A stretch of DNA of 64,000 nt. Source: Symsagittifera roscoffensis (taxonomy: Eukaryota > Xenacoelomorpha > Acoela > Convolutidae). A program made the position numbers and the translations under genes. Under the pieces are notes generated by a model. That model did no database searches and had not been told where the DNA came from. It was given only the letters and a program-made list of their open reading frames with translations. The stretch is from positions 8,440,027 to 8,504,026 of the forward strand of contig NC_087068.1 of the NCBI RefSeq assembly GCF_963678635.1, in the 5' to 3' direction. This document shows positions 43,001 through 54,320 of the stretch, piece after piece. Numbering within the stretch: position 1 is the stretch's first letter; every line of letters begins with the position of its first letter.

Positions 43001-45905
43001 GGTATAAGCATGTTTATTTTACCTGTTACCTAAACTCGAAAACTATAAGAAGCTAGCAACTCAAAAGTTTTAAATTCAATTGAAATGAAATGATGTTGAA
43101 GCGTTTGTTTGGCAAGGCAAGCAAAAAAAAACTCCTTTAAAACTTGAGCAAAAGTTTTGACTTACACCGGGCAACCTAATTAATGGGGTCATTTCGAGTG
43201 GCCAGTTTTGTTTGCTTTCTTTTGAACTTCTTGTTTTAGTTTCCCATATTTCCTTTTTCGTTAATCTTTAAATCTCTTTTTATTGTTTTCAAATTTGACT
43301 AAATCGAAAAGTAAATGACAAAATTTGCTTTTTGAGACAGACAATGTGATGCGAAGCTTCATTTTGCTTCCTAATGGTTTTACTTTCAGCATTTTATTGA
43401 GAAACAGTCTTATCTGAATACTTGAAGGGCCAGAATTCTGCGAAGTTTTTGTAATACTATCTGCGCCTTCTCGTTGACAAAAAAGAGTTGCACTTATACG
43501 GTTCATATATTTAGCTTAATCAATTTAATTTCAAAGATGACCAACTTCAAAAATCAATGCTTACATGCTCAATTAACGAATTGCTAATTAAGTGATGCCA
43601 CAAGAACAATCATTTTGAAAAGCTAATGTGGATTATTGTGTAGAACACTTTCCAGCGTCTTCTATTTTTTTTGCAAAATAGTTTAAAGAGTCGTTTCAGG
43701 GCTAATTATTTTTTGGGCATATTTCCATATTCCATAAATTTTACCATATTTCTTTTTTTATTAAACTTTAAAATTACTTTTAACGCTTTCAAATTTTTCT
43801 GAATTGAAAAATAATAATTAAAAATTTCCTTTTAAGACAGACAATTTGATGCGAATCTTCATTTTGCTTCGTAATGGCTTTGATTTTAGCATTTTATTGA
43901 GATACAGTCTTGTATAAATACTAGAACTGCCAGAATCTTGCGAAATTTTTAGAATACTGTCTGCACCGTTTCGTTGCCAATAATTAGTTGCACTTATACG
44001 GTTCTTTTTTTTTAGCTAAATCATTTTAATTGCAAAGATGACTAAAAAATTACTAAAAAAATGATGCCACAAGACAACTCATTTTGGGAAGCTAAGATGA
44101 TTTTTTGTGTAGAAAAATCTTTCCAGCTTCTGTTTGTTTTGCAAAATAGTTTAAAGAGTCTTTTTAAGACTAAAAGTTTTTTGTACAATCTCACTCTCAG
44201 TTTGTGGGGTCGCTTTTGTGTAGCATAACAGAGAAAGCTTGCTCCAAACATGAAAACCATTGGAGACTGGAGGGAAGCTACATTAGGTTTGTTGAATGTA
44301 AAAGTACGAGTTGAATTAAAAAAGATAGAATATGACAAAGACCGTGGGCATATCTTAGTATACTGTAAAATACACTAAACGGTTAAGTGTTAAGGTTGTA
44401 CATTTTTAAAGTGAGCTGTACAGTGACGGGACAAAAGCGGACAAAGTGAGTCTAATGATCTCAAAACCAGACAACACCTAGGAGTAAAACCTGAGGCTAT
44501 AAATCATTTCAAACCAGAATCCACAACTACGGCGAGGAACGGGCGGTGGCGCTGTAAAAATTTTTTTTGCGGGGTGACAATTGGTACCTTCTTGTAGTGG
44601 ACTGGTTTCCCTAGGAGTAAAACATGAGGAAAAAACTTGACTCAATTAAGTCATTTAACAAACATGTTTTGGGCGGAGGCAACAATTGTAATTTTTCAAT
44701 AGGTATAAGCATGTTTATTTTACCTGTTACCTAAACTCGAAAACTATAAGAAGCTAGCAACTCAAAAGTTTTAAATTCAATTGAGTTGAAATGATGTTGA
44801 AGCGTTTGTTTGGCAAGGCAAGCAAAAAAAAACTCCTTTAAAACTTGAGCAAAAGTTTTGACTTACACCGGGCAACCTAATTAATGGGGTCATTTCGAGT
44901 GGCCAGTTTTGTTTGCTTTCTTTTGAACTTCTTGTTTTAGTTTACCATATTTCCTTTTTCATTAATCTTTAAATCTCTTTTTATTGTTTTCAAATTTGAC
45001 TGAATCGAAAAGTAAATGATAAAATTTGCTTTTTGAGACAGACAATGTGATGCGAAGCTTCATTTTGCTTCCTAATGGTTTTACTTTCAGCATTTTTTTG
45101 AGAAACGGTCTTATCTGAATACTTGAAGGGCCAGAATTCTGCGAAGTTTTTGTAATACTATCTGCGCCTTCTCGTTGACAAAAAAGAGTTGCACTTATAC
45201 GGTTCATATATTTAGCTCAATCAATTTAATTTCAAAGATGACCAACTTCAAAAATCAATGCTTACATGCTCAATTAACGAATTGCTAATTGAGTGATGCC
45301 ACAAGAACAATCATTTTGAAAAGCTAATGTGGATTATTGTGTAGAACACTTTCCAGCGTCTTCTATTTTTTTTGCAAAATAGTTTAAAGAGTCGTTTCAG
45401 GGCTAATTATTTTTTTGGGCAACCTAACTCACAGTTTGCGGGGTCAGAAATGTGTAGCATAACAGAGAAACCTTGCTCCAGAGATGAAAACCACTAGAGA
45501 CTGGGAAAAGCTACAATAGGTTAGTTTAATGTAAAAGCACGAGTTTAATTAAGAAAGATAGAATATGACAAAGTCTATGGGCGTATCTTTGTATACTGTA
45601 AAATACACTGAACAGTTAAAGTTTAAGTTTGTACGTTCTTACACTGAGGTATATACTGACGGGACAAAAACGGACAAAGTGAGTCTATTGATCTGAAAAT
45701 CAAACAACCCGTAGAAGTAAAACCTGTTGCTATAAATCACCTCCAATCAGAACGCACAACTACGGCGACGAACGGGCAGTGGCGCTGTAATAAGGTTTTC
45801 GGGGTTATTGTGGCACCTTCCTGTAACGAATCGGCTCCAATAGGAGTAAAACATGAGGAAAAAACTTGACTCAATCAAATCTTTTAACAAACATTTTTTG
45901 GCGGA
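40085..45905. repeat. 1.70-kb tandem array with two-part (A/B) units
   Basis: The landmark ATTTTACCATATTTC recurs at 40338, 42037 and 43738 (spacing 1699 and 1701). Each unit has two related halves: A (from 40338) and B (from about 41311) share the core 'agacagacaat.tgatgcgaa.cttcattttgcttc' through 'gttgcacttatacggttc'. Units 2 and 3 differ by few bases; unit 1 is slightly more diverged. Diverged partial copies flank the array (40085-40338 and about 45420-45905). Short ORFs repeat only because the DNA repeats; none has a motif. Confidence 0.9.
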
Positions 45906-48840
45906 GCGAAGGCAACAATTTTAGATTTAAAATTTTGGTGTTTTACAATGTTTTGGCATCAACTTTTGAGTAGAAGTTTTCTCGAGTATTCACATTTTTC
46001 TTGAAAAATCAGAAAAATTAGTTAAAAATTTTTTTTTGTTTTGTTAGGTTTTCGGAATTTTTTGTCAAGTAAGGATAACGATAGTTTACGAGTTCGATAG
46101 TTTAGGAATTGTCACAATGTCATTCTGTGGAAAATTTTTACACGGTGCACAACTTCTCAGCGCAAGCTTATTTTTATAGCGTAGTCTTTTCATTTAATGT
46201 TTTTCTAAAACCCGAGCTAATTCTAGTCGTTCCAGTTCTTTAAATTCTGTCGCTTTTGAAATTTTCAGTGGCCTCCTATTGCAATATGTAATTCAATTCT
46301 ATTTTTCAGCTACCGTAAATTGCTAAATATTTGTTTTTCAAGGGTTTTCAGCTTGACTTTATCCATAGAAAAGGGTTATTTTTTCACAAAGTTTTTAGTT
46401 CGATAGAACTTTTGATGCCGTGACAGCCGGTAGAAAACCTAATTTTTTGAGATACAAAGGTATTTTATCGGTGAAAAGAGTGCTTTGGTTAAACAGGACA
46501 AATATTCTCCCAAAATTGTTCAAGTTACACGTACATAGATTTTATTCGTTACAAGTTTTTATTTTGCTGGCCTAGTAGTTCAAATGATTGGTTCAATCAG
46601 CCTTTAACGTTTTTTTTTAAATTCTAAGCAACGCTTTTACTCCTTATTGTCTGATATCTCAATTGTCAACAGCAGACTTTACCACGAAGCAATATAACAG
46701 CGTCTCAATGGCTTCTCAAAACTCTTTTTAAGACATTCAAGTTTGAAATTCTCCAGTCTAAATGAAACAGCGAAAATACTAAGAACAGGAAAATTTCATC
46801 CGACTGTGGTGCAGTAACTGTTTTAAACTGGAATTTTAGAACAAACCGAACAAAAATCAACTAAAACTTGTTTAGTATTCGTTAGCCTAACGTGTTCCGG
46901 AAATCAAAAACAGACTGAAGGCTTTTCACAACAAATTGTTAAGGGCAGTTTACTAACTTCTGAGTCTTCCAGCAAAAATTTTGATCCACAACATCATTTG
47001 ATTTGTCCAAAAAGCAATAAAACATCAAAATTTTGGATTTTTATTTTCTCAAAATTCTTAACTTTTTACCTTTGCCCTTTTTTTTCTGTGTTGAATGAGT
47101 CGTTTGAGTCAACATCTTAATTCAAGTCTTAGCCCCCTTTCGTTTTCTAAGCTTGAATTGCAAACAGCAAAACTGGAGAGCGGTTTATAAAATGAAAATG
47201 AGAACTCATCGACATCCAAAATCGAAAACTCATCAACAGAGACTGGCAGAAACAGTTTAATACAATGCTTGAATTGTTCCAGCAAAGTCTCTGTGGCCGA
47301 TCAGATTTCCGAAACTCCCAAAACTACTAAAATTGATGAGTGGATGCTAAGTTTTTGTGGCGACAACCACGCAGTTACCGACACCCGCGGAATAACTGCT
47401 GAGGCACTGAAAAGTTATGGTTGGCTGAAGAATTCACATTAATTGAAAACTAGGACATGGCCTATCAAGCCAGATTTCGATTTTAATGCCACTATTCGTC
47501 TCAAAAAGCTTTCAAATGATTTGAATGAGCTTAAGAAAACGCTTCAAATTTCAACGGCGCTTTTGAAAATTATCAACACATCACCGTCATAATTGCAAGA
47601 CTTAATCGGTTTTTGATTAAAATCAACTGGGCCAATCTATTGGTTGTGGCTCGATCAGAGTCGTCCCCCGTCAAATTCAACACTCGTCACAAAAAGAATT
47701 CCATTAAATAGTCCAGCTAAACAGCTTTACGTTCGCTGTTTGTTGTTTCCGGTGGTCTAGTTTGTTCACTGGCCTTATTCATCCACTTGGCGTTGTTGAT
47801 TTTTATGGCACGCACTTCATCAATTAGGTGACTGACATCTACTTGTATTGATTCTACTAACTTTTGTTCAAGGAGATCTGAAATGCAGCCGTTTTGCTCG
47901 CTTTTAAAATTCTGTCCTGAAATCGATAATACCCAGTGATTTCCATCATCAAGTTATGTAGGGAAGGCCCGTCCCAGCACCAAAAGATATTTCTAGGACA
48001 TTCTCCGAAAACAAAGGTCTTTGTGCAAGTCGTCATACCACGCTGTTTTTTGCAGAGCAGTCTCTAAACAAACGTCTGCTAACATCCATAGTTTCCGATC
48101 CTTAAGGTCTCCAAATCACTTCCTACTTTCCTGATTATCAGGCAAATAACTTTCCGCTTCTGGAGTTGGAGTAAAATTTCAATCATCGAAAGCGCTACAC
48201 CCGAGATTAATACTATGCAAACGCCATCTGGACGTGATGGCTCCGTGAATACGTACCAACCTTAAGCAAACGAAAACAATGGAGTCAATTTTGAAAAACT
48301 GAGGCCTCGCTTGGATGGTTGAAGACAAAAATCCCAAAGGCCATAGCCCGTTAGCTTGAGCCAGGTTGATTAACATGGCTTTCGCTACAGCGCAATCCAC
48401 TGATTAAAGAATGGCAACCGATGAATATACCCGTCGGATTGTGATACTCGCAACCGTTCTCATTCTCAAAAAAATTTAATCACTGGCCGTAGTTAAGAAA
48501 CGTTTTTCTGATTAGCCTCGACTTATCGCAATAAGTTATAATATGCTGATATGTTTTTAAAAAATTTCAGTAAATGTTCAGTTTGACGTATTTTGCCAAA
48601 ATTCCCATAATTTGAATGGCAAAAAAACGTGAAAAAGTGTTAAACGTCAGGTCTGAAGTACCGTAAATTGCTAATTGTTACCAATCAATGACTGTAAGAC
48701 TGAATTTAACCGAAAGAAAAGTAAAATTCTTTAACTTTTGTCGCGTCGTTCATAGGTTCGAGGGAAAAAATTAACTATTATTTTACATCGTAACGACAGT
48801 AATGACACGAATTTAGCCATAATAACACACAACTTAACTA
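45906..48840. other. noncoding DNA, possibly with decayed coding remnants
   Basis: No intact gene. 47220-47600 and 47760-48400 are less AT-rich and give broken open stretches on both strands, for example minus-strand 48179-48400 (73 aa). They may be relics of a transposon or retropseudogene but show no motif I can name. 'taccgtaaattgctaa' occurs near both 46314 and 48659. Confidence 0.35.
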
Positions 48841-49035
48841 GGCTCTTTTTCCTTTTACCCCCACCTCGCATTGCATCAACTTTATGTTGTAACGAGGGGT
48901 TTTGCAAAGTTAAGTAAGAAGATTGATTATGTTTGTCATAGCCTAAATAATCCGAATGCCAATTTTTGCAGGAACTTCAAATGTGAACATATTTTTGCTA
49001 GTAAAATTTCGCTGGTAGGGGATTGAAAAAGAGCC
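48841..49035 (+). mobile_element. GGCTCTTTTTCC-terminal MITE-like element, copy 1
   Basis: GGCTCTTTTTCC at the left and GAAAAAGAGCC at the right are inverted. The inside holds a C-run, 'gttgtaacgag.ggttttgcaa' and 'tatgtttgtcatagcctaa', the family core. Confidence 0.65.
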
Positions 49036-49325
49036 ACAACTAAGAAAATAAAATATGAAATATAAAATATGGGCGGGCGTGGAAATGAGCCCACAATTAT
49101 TCTTCAAACCTTGCATCTTTACGTCAAGCATTCAGTAATAATGGCAAGAACACAAATAGGAAAAAAGAAATTCTGAAAAATGAGGGGGGAGGGGTGGAAA
49201 TGAGACGACTATTGTTCTTCATACCTAACATCCTGACATTGAGCATTCATCCCTAATCACAAGAAAAACTATTAAGAAAAAGGAATTTTGAAATGTGCGG
49301 GGGGAAAGGGAAAAGATCCGACGAA
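49036..49325. repeat. two tandem degenerate units of a G-run spacer module
   Basis: Two ~115-bp units each run from 'ttgttcttca.acc' through 'gcattca.taat.a.aagaa' to a G-run with GGAAAWGAG. A related module lies at 53267-53395. Confidence 0.45.
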
Positions 49326-49380
49326 CCAAATGAGCTTTTGGCCCGTATAGCTTCTGAAAAAGCTAAAGGTGACAAGGACT

Positions 49381-49645
49381 GATTCAACTATCGAATCTAT
49401 CTCTTAGTTTGTAGGTGCGAATAGCACAAGTGGTAGAATGCGCGCCCAAATGACCAGGGTCCTTGGTTCGAATCTTGGTAAGGCCAGATGAGAGGTTTCT
49501 AATCTGGAGTCGCTGTGAAGGTTGGGTTTGGCATAGCTCGAAAGGGTTAGGCCATAGCTCGACAAGACCAGCTAAGCTATGCACGAAGTCAGATTAGAAA
49601 CAGCCTTGAGTCCAAGGGTCAGTGGGTAGCATCCTACCAACTTTT
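49381..49645 (+). mobile_element. tRNA-derived SINE, copy 1
   Basis: The tRNA-like head has an A-box-like TAGCACAAGTGGTAGAATGCG and a perfect B-box core GGTTCGAATCT. The tail includes 'gccttgagtccaagggtcagtggg'. The same order occurs at 51917-52168, so this is a dispersed retroposed family rather than a tRNA gene. RNA polymerase III transcription is implied by the boxes. Confidence 0.7.
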
Positions 49646-49681
49646 TTTCGATATGGCAGATGAACATTCTGTTCTCTTCTC

Positions 49682-49893
49682 GGCTCTTTTTCTTCGCCCT
49701 CCCCCCCCCCCCCCCCCACCTCATTCAAACATGATTTTTATGGTCTAACGAGTTGTTTTACAAGGTTAATTATGAAGACCAAATATGTTTGTCATGGCCT
49801 AGTTAGTCTGCATGAAAATTTTCATGGCAATCGGACAAAGTGAACAAAAACTTCAAATATAAAAATGGTGGGGGGGGGGAAGGAAAAAGAGCC
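49682..49893 (+). mobile_element. GGCTCTTTTTC MITE-like element, copy 2
   Basis: Starts GGCTCTTTTTCTTC plus a long C run and ends with a G run plus GGAAAAAGAGCCC. The core 'ttttacaaggttaattatgaagaccaaatatgtttgtcatggcc' marks this as the same family as 53051-53269 and, inverted, 50216-50426. Confidence 0.7.
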
Positions 49894-50215
49894 CAAAATT
49901 GTTATTTGTAAACTTTTGAATGTTTTTACCCTTCTTCTTTTTTACACTCATTCCCGTGAATGTTTATTGTCATTCTAGTTAATGAGTGGCGGTGGTGTGG
50001 GGTGGCGTATTGGGGGTCTGCCTGTAGATGTTTAGCTGTGGAGGGCTGTGAAGGGGGGGGGGGGGGTGTGTTTGTAAAATAGCCATAGCTCAATGTGTAA
50101 TTTATGGTTAGTCTAGTTGGCTGTAATTAATTTACTCTAACCTAAAATTTCACTGCTAAAATTTCTCAGGTGGGGGATGCAGGAAAAAAAACACATTTAA
50201 ATTTCAAGCTATTTT

Positions 50216-50426
50216 GGGCTCTTTTTCTCCCCCCCCCCATTTGCGATTTTTTACATGTAAAAATAACGTCCGCATCGTTAGATTTTTATGAAACTTGACA
50301 AGCAGACTAATTAAGCCATGACAAGCATGTTTGGTCTTCATAATTAACCTTGTATAACCACTGGTTACACCATAAAGTTGATGCGTATGTGAGGTGGGGT
50401 GGGGGGGGGGGGGGGGGGTTGGTGCC
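50216..50426 (-). mobile_element. GGCTCTTTTTC MITE-like element, copy 3 (inverted)
   Basis: The core appears in reverse ('ggccatgacaaacata'-type phrase read as 'aagccatgacaagcatgtttggtcttcataatta') between GGGCTCTTTTTC and a long G run ending GGTGCC. Confidence 0.6.
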
Positions 50427-50679
50427 TTTTTTATAGTGTTTGGTTATTGAAGTATGGGGGTTGAGGAGGCCATTGAGAATAGAAAAGCAGCAACCTTTAT
50501 GGTAATATGTGCAAGTTGTAAGTGTTCTCATGAATTGTTAGCCGCGCAATTTAAAAAATGCACGTGTTGCATTTAATTTTGTTTCTTATAAATTGATTTT
50601 TCATAACAAATCAGCAACCATTCAAACCCACGCAGCAACTAATATTTCAAGCAACTCACTCTCGCTAAAGTTAACTAAA

Positions 50680-51228
50680 ATGAGTCTAACCAACAAAGCT
50701 CCGGCAGACTATGCAATGCCGGAACTAAGTCCAGAACCTACGCTACAACAAACGATAAGAACTGGAACTTCTTCTACTGGAAACCCTGACGATGATGTCC
50801 CCAAGATACCCTGGTTTCCTCCGCCTCTGCCTGGATGTCGCGTTGGTAACAAGCGAATATCAATTGAGGTCCGACAACCTCTTTGGGAACTGTTTTGGAA
50901 GTTGCCAATCAAAGAGCAAGTCGAAGCGTTCAAGGAACGTCCGAACTCTCGGGAGCTTGTCGGTTTCAGTGGCGAAGAGGTGTGTTGCATTCGGCATCCG
51001 TTGAATCAAGCTCCGGTGTTGACGAGGATTCGATTCGAAGTACCACTAGGGTTCCCGAAGTTCACCGAGGGGGATCCTTACTTGACTCTCGATGAGTGGT
51101 TTAACTTTGATCCGCAGAAGTTGCATGACATCGAGAACAAACGTTTTGAGATTTTTGATGTTATCGTTGGACCAGGAAGCAAAGAAAAGTATGCATTCGA
51201 TTGCCAAGAAATATATTTTTTCCCATGA
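50680..51228 (+). CDS. compact intronless ORF, 182 aa, unknown
   Basis: ATG 50680 has good context (aaaATGAG) and gives MSLTNKAPADYAM...; the frame also runs ~29 codons upstream without an ATG. Residues 1-45 are polar and Pro/Thr-rich. About 46-182 looks folded and rich in Pro, Trp and Phe (PWFPPPLPG, WELFWKLP, EWFNFDPQ), with few Cys. GC content and codon use are clearly higher than in the surrounding DNA. No signal peptide or membrane helix. I do not recognise the family. It sits alone inside a MITE/SINE cluster, which suggests a retroposed gene, a lineage-specific orphan, or a gene near a repeat hot spot. No poly-A tail directly after the stop was seen. Confidence 0.6.
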   Translation: MSLTNKAPADYAMPELSPEPTLQQTIRTGTSSTGNPDDDVPKIPWFPPPLPGCRVGNKRISIEVRQPLWELFWKLPIKEQVEAFKERPNSRELVGFSGEEVCCIRHPLNQAPVLTRIRFEVPLGFPKFTEGDPYLTLDEWFNFDPQKLHDIENKRFEIFDVIVGPGSKEKYAFDCQEIYFFP

Positions 51229-51613
51229 TTATTTCTCAAAAAAACATTCTTTCTTTCTCTATATATTAACAAAGGGAGTTCTAGTATGAAGATATGATGG
51301 CTCCTTTTCTTTGCCCCATCTCACTTAAGTAACAATTTATTCTAATATTTAAAAAAATGTTCTTATAGCTAATTAGCCAGCCTGCCAATTTGCAAAATGT
51401 AAGCAAAATTACAAGTTAAATGGTGCAGGGGGGAGCTACCATTATCTTTACACCATTTAATTGATGCTCGTAGGAGGTTAAGGAAAGGAAAAAGCCCCCC
51501 TCACTAGAAATGTGGGGGGAGGGGGTGGGGGAGTGGGAGAACCATGTTGTACACTCAATGACTAGTCAGTATAAGTGATGGTTACATCCGGTGGAGAAAA
51601 CGATAATTCAAAA

Positions 51614-51833
51614 GAACTCTTTTTCCTCTCTCTCTCTCCCTAAACTACCTGCAAATTTTAGAAATTAAGTTAGTTTTTGTTCAAATTGTCGGATTGTTAT
51701 CAAAATTCACATTTGGACTAATTAGGGGATGACAAGCATATTTGGTCTCCACAATGAACCTTGAAAAACCACTTGTTACACCATAAAATTGATGTAGTGT
51801 GAGGTAGGAGTGGGATGGGAAGGAAAAAGAGCC
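51614..51833 (-). mobile_element. GGCTCTTTTTCC MITE-like element, copy 4 (inverted)
   Basis: GAACTCTTTTTCC at the left, GGAAAAAGAGCC at the right; the inside reads 'gggatgacaagcatatttggtctccacaatgaaccttg', the inverted family core. Confidence 0.6.
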
Positions 51834-51916
51834 TTCAAATGATATTCATTCAATGTACAATGAAGAAGACCTTCTAAACACGTGTTTTTCCTGAAGAAAT
51901 TCAAATTTAATTGGAA

Positions 51917-52168
51917 TGGGTTCAAGTATCGAATATATCCTTTCATTTCCAGGTGCGTATAGCACCGCTGGTAGGATGCGCGCCCAAAAGACCAGGGTCC
52001 TTGGTTCGAATCTGGAATAGACCAGAGGAGAAGTTTCTACTCGGCACGTGTTGGGATGGTTGGGATAGGCACACTCGGTTGGGTTTACAGGAACTCTCTG
52101 AATTGTGCGCGTAGGCAGAATAGAAAAAGCCTTGAGTCCAAGGGTCAGTGGGTTGTCCTACCAGTCAG
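51917..52168 (+). mobile_element. tRNA-derived SINE, copy 2
   Basis: Aligns with 49381-49645 from 'gttcaagtatcgaat' through A-box-like TAGCACCGCTGGTAGGATGCG, B-box GGTTCGAATCT and the 'gccttgagtccaagggtcagtggg' tail. Internal differences show the copies are not recent duplicates of one another. Confidence 0.7.
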
Positions 52169-52601
52169 AATAGGGACAATGTTACTAAGTAAAATGTGGC
52201 AAAAAGTTCTATGTAAAGGGACAATGTAAAGGTTACTAAGTAAAATGTCGCAAAAGATTCGGGGTTAGAACACGATCTAACCCTGAATCTTTTCTCTTTT
52301 AACCTCACGTAAATGATGTTAAGTTCAAAGTTTTGATCGCGACAGTCTGTACATGAAATGCGGACCCAAGCTGTCTTCCCAGCCTCTCCAGACTTCTAAC
52401 AAAAAAAGTAAAGCCTCTCCACGCTGTGATTTTACTACAGCGGGTGAGGGGGGGGGGGAGGGGGTATACTTTGCTGGGGGAGGCAGGAGGCTATAATGGG
52501 AAAGACGGCTCTCCCCCCACATTCGAATTTCAACTTTGAAAAACTATTTTTACGCTGTCACATGGCAAAACCAAATTTTGCATGGTGAACAAACTAAGAC
52601 A

Positions 52602-52823
52602 GGGCTCTTTTCCAGTTTCCCACCCCCCTCGTAAAATTACAAAATAAAGCTGTTCATAAATTGTTCACTCGGCAATTTGCATGTTAGAAATGTTGCAGAA
52701 ATTTGTTCACTTGTTCACGCTGACACGTTTTAAAGGAGTTTATGACATCAAAAGTCATTTTAAATCGACTTTCATTTAACGGATTTCAGAAAAAATCAAA
52801 GGGGGGGGAACTGGAAAAGAGCC
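52602..52823 (+). mobile_element. GGCTCTTTTCC MITE-like element, second subfamily, copy 5
   Basis: GGGCTCTTTTCCAGTTTCCC pairs with GGGGAACTGGAAAAGAGCC. The interior (repeated 'ttgttcac' phrases) differs from copies 1-4 but is partly shared with 52842-53055. Confidence 0.7.
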
Positions 52824-52841
52824 TAAGAAGACAGTTTTTCC

Positions 52842-53055
52842 GGCTCTTTTCCAGTTCCCCCCTTTCAAAATACCGAGTTTTATGTATGTTTCACGTGTTA
52901 TAACGGCTAAATGCGTGATGTTACGCCGTAAAGTATGAAGAACAAATCTGTTCACAGTTGTCGATTTGTTCACCACGCCAAATTTCATTGTATTATAACA
53001 GCGTTAAAAAGACTTTTCAAAATTGAATTTGAAAGGGGGAACTGGAAAAGAGCCC
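52842..53055 (+). mobile_element. GGCTCTTTTCC MITE-like element, second subfamily, copy 6
   Basis: GGCTCTTTTCCAGTTCCCCC at the left and GGGGGAACTGGAAAAGAGCC at the right form ~20-bp perfect inverted termini. The right terminus is shared with the left end of copy 7. Confidence 0.75.
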
Positions 53056-53269
53056 CTTTTCCTACAAACCCCCCTAACCCCCCCCCCCCCCCCCCCACCT
53101 CACATGAGCATCAATTTAAACGAGTGATTTTACAAGGTTAATTATGCAGACCAAATTTGTTTGTCATGGCCTAATTTATTTGCATGTCAATTTTCATGAC
53201 AATCGGTCAATGCGAAGAGTAATTTTAATTATAAAAAGCTGCCGGTGGGGGAAAAAAGAAAAAGAGCCC
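53051..53269 (+). mobile_element. GGCTCTTTTTC MITE-like element, copy 7
   Basis: Same core as copy 2 ('ttttacaaggttaattatgcagaccaaatttgtttgtcatggcc'), with a long C run at the left and GAAAAAGAGCCC at the right. It abuts copy 6 so closely that the AGCCC is shared. Confidence 0.7.
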
Positions 53270-53736
53270 AAACTAACTATTGTCAACAGATTTGATTTTT
53301 ATACCTTACATCGTATTAATACCCGTTTAGCACTAATCACCATGAAACAACTAAGAAAATCGAAATTTGAAACGTGGGGGGGAGAGCCGGAAAAAAACTT
53401 GGATCTCAAAATTAGGTTTGATTCTGGTGACGATGTTTAGGCATCCCCGTGGCATTCACCTCTTTGTGAAGACTAGTCAGATAAAGAAGCAAAGCTACAA
53501 AACCCCAGTTGGAAGTCGATTCGCCACAGTGCCGGAAGAACCAGGGGATGACATGTCCCCTCCCGCGAACACCATCGAAGAGCCGTAAGATTACTTTCTA
53601 TAGCATCCAAATGCGTGATATTACGATGTAAAAAATGAAGAATAAGTCTCTCCTCAATTATTGGTTTGTTCACTATGCAAAATTATATTGCATTATGACA
53701 ACGCTGAAATAGTTATTTTAGTTTGAAATGCAAATG

Positions 53737-53793
53737 TGGGAGGGGGCGGGGCGGGGCGGTGGCGGGGCGGGGGCGGGGCTTGGGCGGGGGCGA
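53737..53793 (+). other. GC-box/G-quadruplex-like G-run cluster
   Basis: More than eight G-runs of three or more within 57 bases, many as GGGGCGGGG, the GC-box form. The only such block in an AT-rich window. It could fold as a G-quadruplex or act as an Sp1-type promoter element; no gene clearly starts next to it. Confidence 0.6.
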
Positions 53794-53866
53794 GTGGAAA
53801 AGAGCTGATCATTTGTTATAAAATCTTTTTGTTTTCTTTGCAATTTTGTTATTTGTAAGTAAAACA

Positions 53867-54012
53867 GACTCTTTTTCCTCCCACCTCCCAGTTCACATAA
53901 GTATCAACTTTTGTTGTATCGAGCAGTTTTACCAGGTTTATTTTTGAGGACCAAATATGTTTGTTATGGCATAATCAGTCTTCAGGTCAATTGTCATCAA
54001 AATCAGGAAGAG
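53867..54012 (+). mobile_element. GACTCTTTTTCC MITE-like element, truncated copy 8
   Basis: Left end and core ('gaggaccaaatatgtttgttatggcataatcagtct') match copies 1, 2 and 7; the right end stops at GGAAGAG. Confidence 0.55.
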
Positions 54013-54204
54013 TATGTTTTTAATCTTTCACACATGTTCTTTCACGACAAGGCATGAATGACAAATGAAATATTAGAACTCATGAATGAAAAAAGAAATC
54101 ATTTGCATAGTTTCGCGCCATTTTCCGGACTCTTTAACATATTTCCGGGCTCTTTCCCACTTTTCTGGCAATTTTCCCCCAGAAAGAGCAAAAACATACT
54201 CTTC

Positions 54205-54320
54205 AACAGTTAGAACATAGTTGAAGATGACCTCGGACAAAAGAGCCGCACTCGAGTACTTCGTGCCCTCAGGCCGGGCTCTTTTTCCCTCGGGCATAAT
54301 CCAACTATGTTCTAACTACT
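54205..54320. repeat. inverted repeat AGTTAGAACATAGTTG / CAACTATGTTCTAACT
   Basis: AGTTAGAACATAGTTGA near 54209-54225 pairs with CAACTATGTTCTAACT near 54302-54318; several RGGCTCTTT motifs lie just left and within, so it probably belongs to the same transposon cluster. Confidence 0.5.

Noticed and set aside
41560-45207. Repeated 81- and 98-codon ORFs as a small gene family
   Set aside because: They recur only because the 1.70-kb DNA unit recurs; they show no motif, and the related half-unit does not keep an equivalent frame.
47220-48400. Degraded transposase or host pseudogene
   Set aside because: Less AT-rich and with scattered open stretches, but no catalytic motif or continuous frame could be traced by eye.
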